NCBI RefSeq assembly: GCF_016757965.1
Contig: NZ_JAEKIW010000004.1
Span: 1-64,000 of the forward strand
Reading direction: 5' to 3'
From: Archaeoglobus neptunius
GTDB taxonomy: Archaea > Halobacteriota > Archaeoglobi > Archaeoglobales > Archaeoglobaceae
Length of the DNA stretch: 64,000 nucleotides
Below are positions 60,099 through 64,000 of the stretch, one piece after another; position 1 is the stretch's first letter, and each line of letters begins with the position of its first letter. The notes beneath the pieces were generated by a model. That model was given only the letters and a program-made list of their open reading frames with translations, had not been told where the DNA came from and did not search any database. A program made the position numbers and the translations under genes.

Positions 60099-62874
60099 GT
60101 TTTATCTCCCCTCCAGAACTTGTTACTATCCTTACTGTATCTCTGTCAGACTGAATGGGGACTTTTTTAATTCCGGTCTCCTTTCCCAGGTAGTCCAGGG
60201 CGGTGTATTCTATATAGGAGTCGTTGATGCCGTCAACATTGACTCCATAAGTTCCCTCCGGGGCGTCCTCCCTGACCCTCAGCTTAACAACTATTTCAAC
60301 CGTTTCATCTTTCTGGATTGAGGTTATGTTGACTTTTAGAATCGTTTTATTGTTCAGTTTGTCCACCTGAAGGCTAATGGGGGTTCCCTTGTTCGAAGTT
60401 GCGGTGGCACTTATGAATTCAAAGGGACCGCCGATTGATACATTTAAGGTATCCTTAATGAATATATTTTTGGCTGCGATCTGGAATATATTGAATATGG
60501 TCCTGTATGCATTTAGAAGCTCATCGGATGTGGTGGCAAAGAAATAGCATGGCTCGCCGTTGTCAGGTCTTGTAGATGCGATATCGCGGAGCAGATTCTG
60601 ACCGTTGCTGCTCAGATCTGTTCCAAAACCGATCGTGCATATGGAGACGTTAAATCCGTTTATCTGTACGTTGTTTTTGAGATAATTGGCTATACAGCGA
60701 GTCTGGTCTGCTCCAGACTGGCACCAGCTACTCCCATCACAGGATCCCGAACACAGGTTGCATCCAAAGTAATTGTTGGTATCACAAATTGTTGTTTCAC
60801 CGTCAGTTAGCAGTATGATGAGCGGTCTGGTGCCGTTAATACAGTTTGTGCAGTTGTTTCCTGCTTCATTCCAGATTGGAAAAACATAAGCACCGTAGTA
60901 TAATGCATCGGGATGATCTGTTGCACCGTAGGGCGATAGGCTTAAAATATCGTTATTGACTACATCTTTGTCTTTCGTCATGAACTTTAGCGGAGAGTTG
61001 TTAACCACGAAGCGTTCGGCATCAGTCGAGAACTTTGTCAGCCCTACAAAGTCATCGTCACCCAGCATGTTGTTGAATTCAATAGCTGCCAGCTTGGCGG
61101 CGTCAATTCTTTTGACGTAGACAGTGGCTTTAAAGTTTACAGCCTCTTTGGTTGTGGGAACCACCACTATCCTGTATACGCCGCTTGCCGGGTTGTTCTG
61201 CAGGTATCTGTATTCTGTATCCCAGGTCCAGGACCTGACAATGTTGTAGGCAAAGTCCTTGTTTCCGGATGGGCTCACTATCCATACGTTCATTTTGACG
61301 TTGTTATCGTTGTGATTGTCCATGTAATCGCAGTAATAGGTGGCCCACCACCACCAGCCGCTCACGTCAATGTACCAGTATGGTATCGAATCGGGGAGAT
61401 CAGTCACCTTGACGTAATCGAAGTTTACTGTGGGCGGTAACTCAAAGGTCATTTCCTGTTTGTTTTCGTAAGGGACAGTTTCGTTTATAATCTCCGTTCC
61501 GTTGAACTTTACAACAATGGTCAGATTGATTTTTTCAGGCGCTCTTGCTACAAATTCAATATCATAAGTTCCCTGCGCGTTATTTTCGATGTATGATTTC
61601 CCAATTTTGCTCCCGTCGACATAGTCCGAACCAACGTCATTGTTGTTTACATATATCTTTATGAATGACGTATCGAAACCCTCACCGTTCCATGGTGGGG
61701 GTGTGCAGTGGTCGCAGTAGCTGAAACAGTTAATGTCCTGGTACCAGTCTGATAGTCTGTCTGTTGTATATGCGTATATCTCGAGTTTACCGGCATTGGG
61801 GGAGTAGTCTGTGGTGTTTACGGTTTTTCTGATCACATTCGGTACAACACTTAAGTTGAATTGTTTGTAAATTGAATCCCAGTCCATACTTCCAGAAACA
61901 TCTATTATCTGCGACACAGATAGGTTTATCGCCTGATTGACGAACCCCCTTCCTTCCAGCTTAAGGTGGACTTCAAAGGTCTCTCCTGGTGAAACATCTT
62001 TAGGTTCAACCCACTTGTCGTACACCAGGTATGGGTTGGATAGCTGCGGCTTCTCTGATACGAACAGGGATTGAGTGTAAGATCCATTACATATCGGAAC
62101 TCCGTTATCCATCCATTCGGAGTCGTTAATCCAGGCTGTGATTTCAGCTATGCATTCGTAGTCGTATGTACCCACACTCTTGCAGTTGGTTAAGTCGGAA
62201 ACCGTAAGATGTCTGGAATCCGTTATGCTGTCACCTTTAATTTCCGTACCGTTCCACAGAGTTACATTCCACGAGACGCGATCTGTAATTTCTGAAGGAT
62301 TGGCGAAATAGATTGACAGTGTTGTTTCTCCTCCCTTCTCAATGCTGTTCGGGTCGAACTCAATTCTCGGCTTTACCTCGAAGGGGCACTTCTCCTTTCT
62401 TGTGTATTCTATCTGCGGTTTCTTCTGTTCAGATTCAGCTTCAATACTGAGAATGTCTCCGGATGTTGCAATCTTTATAACCTCTCCAGTTCCTGGGAGT
62501 ACGAATTTATCGAGTCCCAGTCCACTGTAAGATACGAAATTGCCACTGTTGCTTCGGATTTTTATGAAAACTCTGTCCGATATCTCCTGAAATTGAATTT
62601 TGTAGTCGTAGTCTCCTATTTTCGGTACAACAGATATTTTCGTCTTTATGTATCCGGAAGACGGTCGCAGGAGTATGTAGTCTGTGTAGTAAGCCGAAAT
62701 TTGGGATGCTGCATCAGCAAATTGATTCTCAACAACTCTTGAAACCTGTGTTTCGGTGAGGACATCGTGAATGGACAGACCCAAAATAACAACGAATACA
62801 CTTAAAATTGCAGTGAGGATGAGATATTCCATCAGCAGTGAGACACCTTTTTCTTCAACAACCAGGTCCGCCAC
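60091..62874 (-). CDS. Large vWA-domain surface protein with pilin-like anchor
   Basis: 927 aa from GTG 62874 (VADLVVEEKGVSLL). N-terminal pilin-like helix LLMEYLILTAILSVFVVILG; beta-rich region to ~320; the vWA MIDAS motif IIDVSGSM at ~323-330; then ~255 residues of Cys/Trp-rich insertion (SYCDHC, SGWWWWATYYCDY, ending GVYRIVVVP, PPC-like); then the rest of the vWA fold, AAKLAAIEFNNMLGDDDFVGLTKFS, GATDHPDAL and IILLTDGET (~690). A final beta domain (VEIVVKLRVREDAPEG) closes it. Probable metal-dependent adhesion or assembly factor at the cell surface. A longer upstream frame is the shadow of the 104-aa gene. Confidence 0.8.
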   Translation of the reverse strand: MADLVVEEKGVSLLMEYLILTAILSVFVVILGLSIHDVLTETQVSRVVENQFADAASQISAYYTDYILLRPSSGYIKTKISVVPKIGDYDYKIQFQEISDRVFIKIRSNSGNFVSYSGLGLDKFVLPGTGEVIKIATSGDILSIEAESEQKKPQIEYTRKEKCPFEVKPRIEFDPNSIEKGGETTLSIYFANPSEITDRVSWNVTLWNGTEIKGDSITDSRHLTVSDLTNCKSVGTYDYECIAEITAWINDSEWMDNGVPICNGSYTQSLFVSEKPQLSNPYLVYDKWVEPKDVSPGETFEVHLKLEGRGFVNQAINLSVSQIIDVSGSMDWDSIYKQFNLSVVPNVIRKTVNTTDYSPNAGKLEIYAYTTDRLSDWYQDINCFSYCDHCTPPPWNGEGFDTSFIKIYVNNNDVGSDYVDGSKIGKSYIENNAQGTYDIEFVARAPEKINLTIVVKFNGTEIINETVPYENKQEMTFELPPTVNFDYVKVTDLPDSIPYWYIDVSGWWWWATYYCDYMDNHNDNNVKMNVWIVSPSGNKDFAYNIVRSWTWDTEYRYLQNNPASGVYRIVVVPTTKEAVNFKATVYVKRIDAAKLAAIEFNNMLGDDDFVGLTKFSTDAERFVVNNSPLKFMTKDKDVVNNDILSLSPYGATDHPDALYYGAYVFPIWNEAGNNCTNCINGTRPLIILLTDGETTICDTNNYFGCNLCSGSCDGSSWCQSGADQTRCIANYLKNNVQINGFNVSICTIGFGTDLSSNGQNLLRDIASTRPDNGEPCYFFATTSDELLNAYRTIFNIFQIAAKNIFIKDTLNVSIGGPFEFISATATSNKGTPISLQVDKLNNKTILKVNITSIQKDETVEIVVKLRVREDAPEGTYGVNVDGINDSYIEYTALDYLGKETGIKKVPIQSDRDTVRIVTSSGGEIKLD

Positions 62875-63169
62875 AATAATCCACCTCCACATTTTTGAAT
62901 TCAACCTTATCAATCCCAATATAACACACCCATCCGTTTATGGCGCATAGTTTCTGGATATCCGGGTTTATGGAGGTACCGTATTTTTGCTGAATTTCAA
63001 CCAGATTTCTGATTTCTTCTTTTGGAAACACCATCAATGCTCTCGAACTTTCAATTCCTGCGATTACGTTTTGAGCATAGATATAAGACAGAGTAAGTAT
63101 TACAACGACAGTCACGAATGCAAATAGCAGAATCATCTGCCCTTTGCTGTCACCACTCAGGTCCGCCAT
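62855..63169 (-). CDS. Small pilin-like protein
   Basis: 104 aa with an N-terminal hydrophobic helix (KGQMILLFAFVTVVVILTLSYIY) after SGDS, and Cys residues near the C-terminus (LCAINGWVCYIG, YCGGPGC). Overlaps genes on both sides (13 and 20 bp). Its MADLSGDSKGQ start parallels the VADLVVEEKG start of the vWA protein, hinting at related signal regions. Minor pilin candidate. Confidence 0.7.
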   Translation of the reverse strand: MADLSGDSKGQMILLFAFVTVVVILTLSYIYAQNVIAGIESSRALMVFPKEEIRNLVEIQQKYGTSINPDIQKLCAINGWVCYIGIDKVEFKNVEVDYCGGPGC

Positions 63170-63654
63170 AATGTTAACCTCACCTCGAGAACTTTTGGTT
63201 TTGTCGTGTTGATACCCAGACAGGTGTTATTAAGTTCGGGAACCACGACAAATCTGCTCACTCTAACCGCATCCGGTGTGGATGTTTTGTTGAAGTCTGA
63301 AAGAACGGCCTTCTCTATTTTGGAACCGTTAACCCATAAAATTTCCAGCTTTCCAAAAGCTTTGATATCATCCAGAATTTTGGTCAGATTGGAGCTAAAT
63401 TCCGGTGGTGTGTACAGATATCCACCGCTGCAGGTGGTATTTTCGATCATCCCAATCAACGAGCTGTTACCTCCGTTTGAATTGTCCAGAACTCTCAGGA
63501 TATCATACCCGAGCTGTTTGAGCTGGATGTTGGCGTAGTCACTCCATGAAGGTGCTATCACGACGGTACTCTGGAACATCGTGTAAACTGCTACGAGCAG
63601 GAGTAGTGAGGCTGCAACTCCTTCGAGGGTGAAAGTCTGGGCTCTCAGATCCAT
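63157..63654 (-). CDS. Type-IV-pilin-like protein (DUF7288-like)
   Basis: 165 aa beginning MDLRAQTFTLEGVAASLLLLVAVYTMFQSTVV, a pilin-like signal and helix close to the haloarchaeal DUF7288 N-terminus, then an extracellular domain with N-x-S/T sites and Cys residues (TTCSGGY, NNTCLGI). Overlaps the next gene by 13 bp and the previous one by 10 bp. Confidence 0.75.
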   Translation of the reverse strand: MDLRAQTFTLEGVAASLLLLVAVYTMFQSTVVIAPSWSDYANIQLKQLGYDILRVLDNSNGGNSSLIGMIENTTCSGGYLYTPPEFSSNLTKILDDIKAFGKLEILWVNGSKIEKAVLSDFNKTSTPDAVRVSRFVVVPELNNTCLGINTTKPKVLEVRLTLWRT

Positions 63655-64000
63655 ACTTTCACCTCAAGTTTGCATACACATCTGTCTGCGATCAAATCGC
63701 AGCTCAAACCTGTGCAGTTATCCAGATAGACGAGTCTCTCGAACATCACTATCTGTCCCGATTCGGGAATCTTATCTCCACCCTGAAAAACAATGGCATC
63801 TGACAGGTTCTGCAGGCTTACATTAAATTTGTATTTCTCCCATGAAACATTAGAAAGATCCAGTCCCAGATATTTTCTGGTTTCTTCTCTGCATGTATTG
63901 TTGGCAATTAACTCAAAAAATTTTTCCACCTTCGTCCTGTTAAGGTTGTTGTATCTGGTGGTTGTGTCAAACCTGGCCAGACCCGGACGAAATTCCTTAC
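63645..64000 (-). CDS. Partial surface-protein gene, 5' end outside the window
   Basis: The frame is open to the window end; an internal Met-like GTG at 63929 is not taken as the start. It reads KEFRPGLARFDTTTRYNNL, then a globular part with TCREETRKY, DNCTGLSC and DRCVCKLEVKVWI. The C-terminal Cys pattern and the 10-bp overlap with the next gene place it in the same pilin-like operon. Confidence 0.65.
   Translation of the reverse strand, partial: KEFRPGLARFDTTTRYNNLNRTKVEKFFELIANNTCREETRKYLGLDLSNVSWEKYKFNVSLQNLSDAIVFQGGDKIPESGQIVMFERLVYLDNCTGLSCDLIADRCVCKLEVKVWI

Overview
The window reads as euryarchaeal chromosome, most probably from the Archaeoglobaceae (Archaeoglobus, Geoglobus or Ferroglobus relatives). 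Support: archaeal-only genes (GGGP and DGGGP synthases, ArcS/TgtA, PurP, archaeal IF2-gamma, IF1A and EF-1B, LonB, HerA, an RPA pair), the mevalonate/isopentenyl-phosphate-kinase route, both AMP- and ADP-forming acyl-CoA synthetases, two candidate methanofuran genes (mfnE- and mfnD-like), a radical SAM gene of the AF1357 type, TATA-box promoters with short or no leaders, and GGTGAT or GGAGG ribosome binding sites. The genus assignment is inference.

Layout. 1-4.6 kb: end of an ADP-forming acyl-CoA synthetase, tRNA-Arg, and an ether-lipid operon (PfkB kinase, 4-Cys mini-protein, GGGP synthase, DGGGP synthase). 4.6-8.3 kb: a cdrS-ftsZ division operon behind a hairpin leader, then small translation and metabolic genes. 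8.4-14.9 kb: an accessory island. 15-24 kb: acyl-CoA synthetase, PAS sensor, exonuclease III, membrane glycosyltransferases, Lrp regulator. 24-31 kb: archaeosine genes, PRPP synthase, hisG, IF2-gamma. 31-36 kb: acetate uptake and activation, LonB. 36-42 kb: Lsm, sugar epimerase and the mevalonate-to-polyprenyl operon. 42-54 kb: peptide-modifying radical SAM plus HDAC-like protein, Sua5, RPA, IF1A-TyrRS, aminotransferase, tRNAs, purP. 54-64 kb: geranylgeranyl-reductase-like flavoprotein, HerA, mfnD-like ligase, NYN protein, tRNA-Gln and a tightly packed operon of type-IV-pilin-like proteins around a 927-aa vWA protein that runs off the window.

The main discovery is the island at 8417-14840. 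Seven minus-strand gene units are each followed directly by an imperfect palindrome of about 70-100 bp with the architecture of integron attC sites (RYYYAAC and GTTRRRY cores at the ends, an inner inverted pair such as GGCGGGTATGC / GCATGCCCACT, and a variable centre rich in GCGAAG). No integrase gene lies in the window, so it looks like an integrase-less cassette cluster (CALIN) in an archaeal chromosome. The cargo is typical cassette cargo: HicAB, three MNT/HEPN modules, a 2TM protein, a methyltransferase, a DUF6544-like protein, a polytopic membrane protein and a nuclease remnant. Several cassettes carry their own archaeal-style TATA boxes or Shine-Dalgarno sites. In every toxin-antitoxin module the toxin reading frame is broken (hicA by two compensating frameshifts, all three hepT genes by indels or deletion), while the antitoxin gene is intact in three of the four.

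Other points: IF1A seems to start at CTG in a 4-base CTGA overlap with tyrS; a 99-nt sequence closed by inverted repeats at 16972-17070 may be a structured RNA; and the vWA domain of the pilin-like operon is split by an insertion of about 255 residues.
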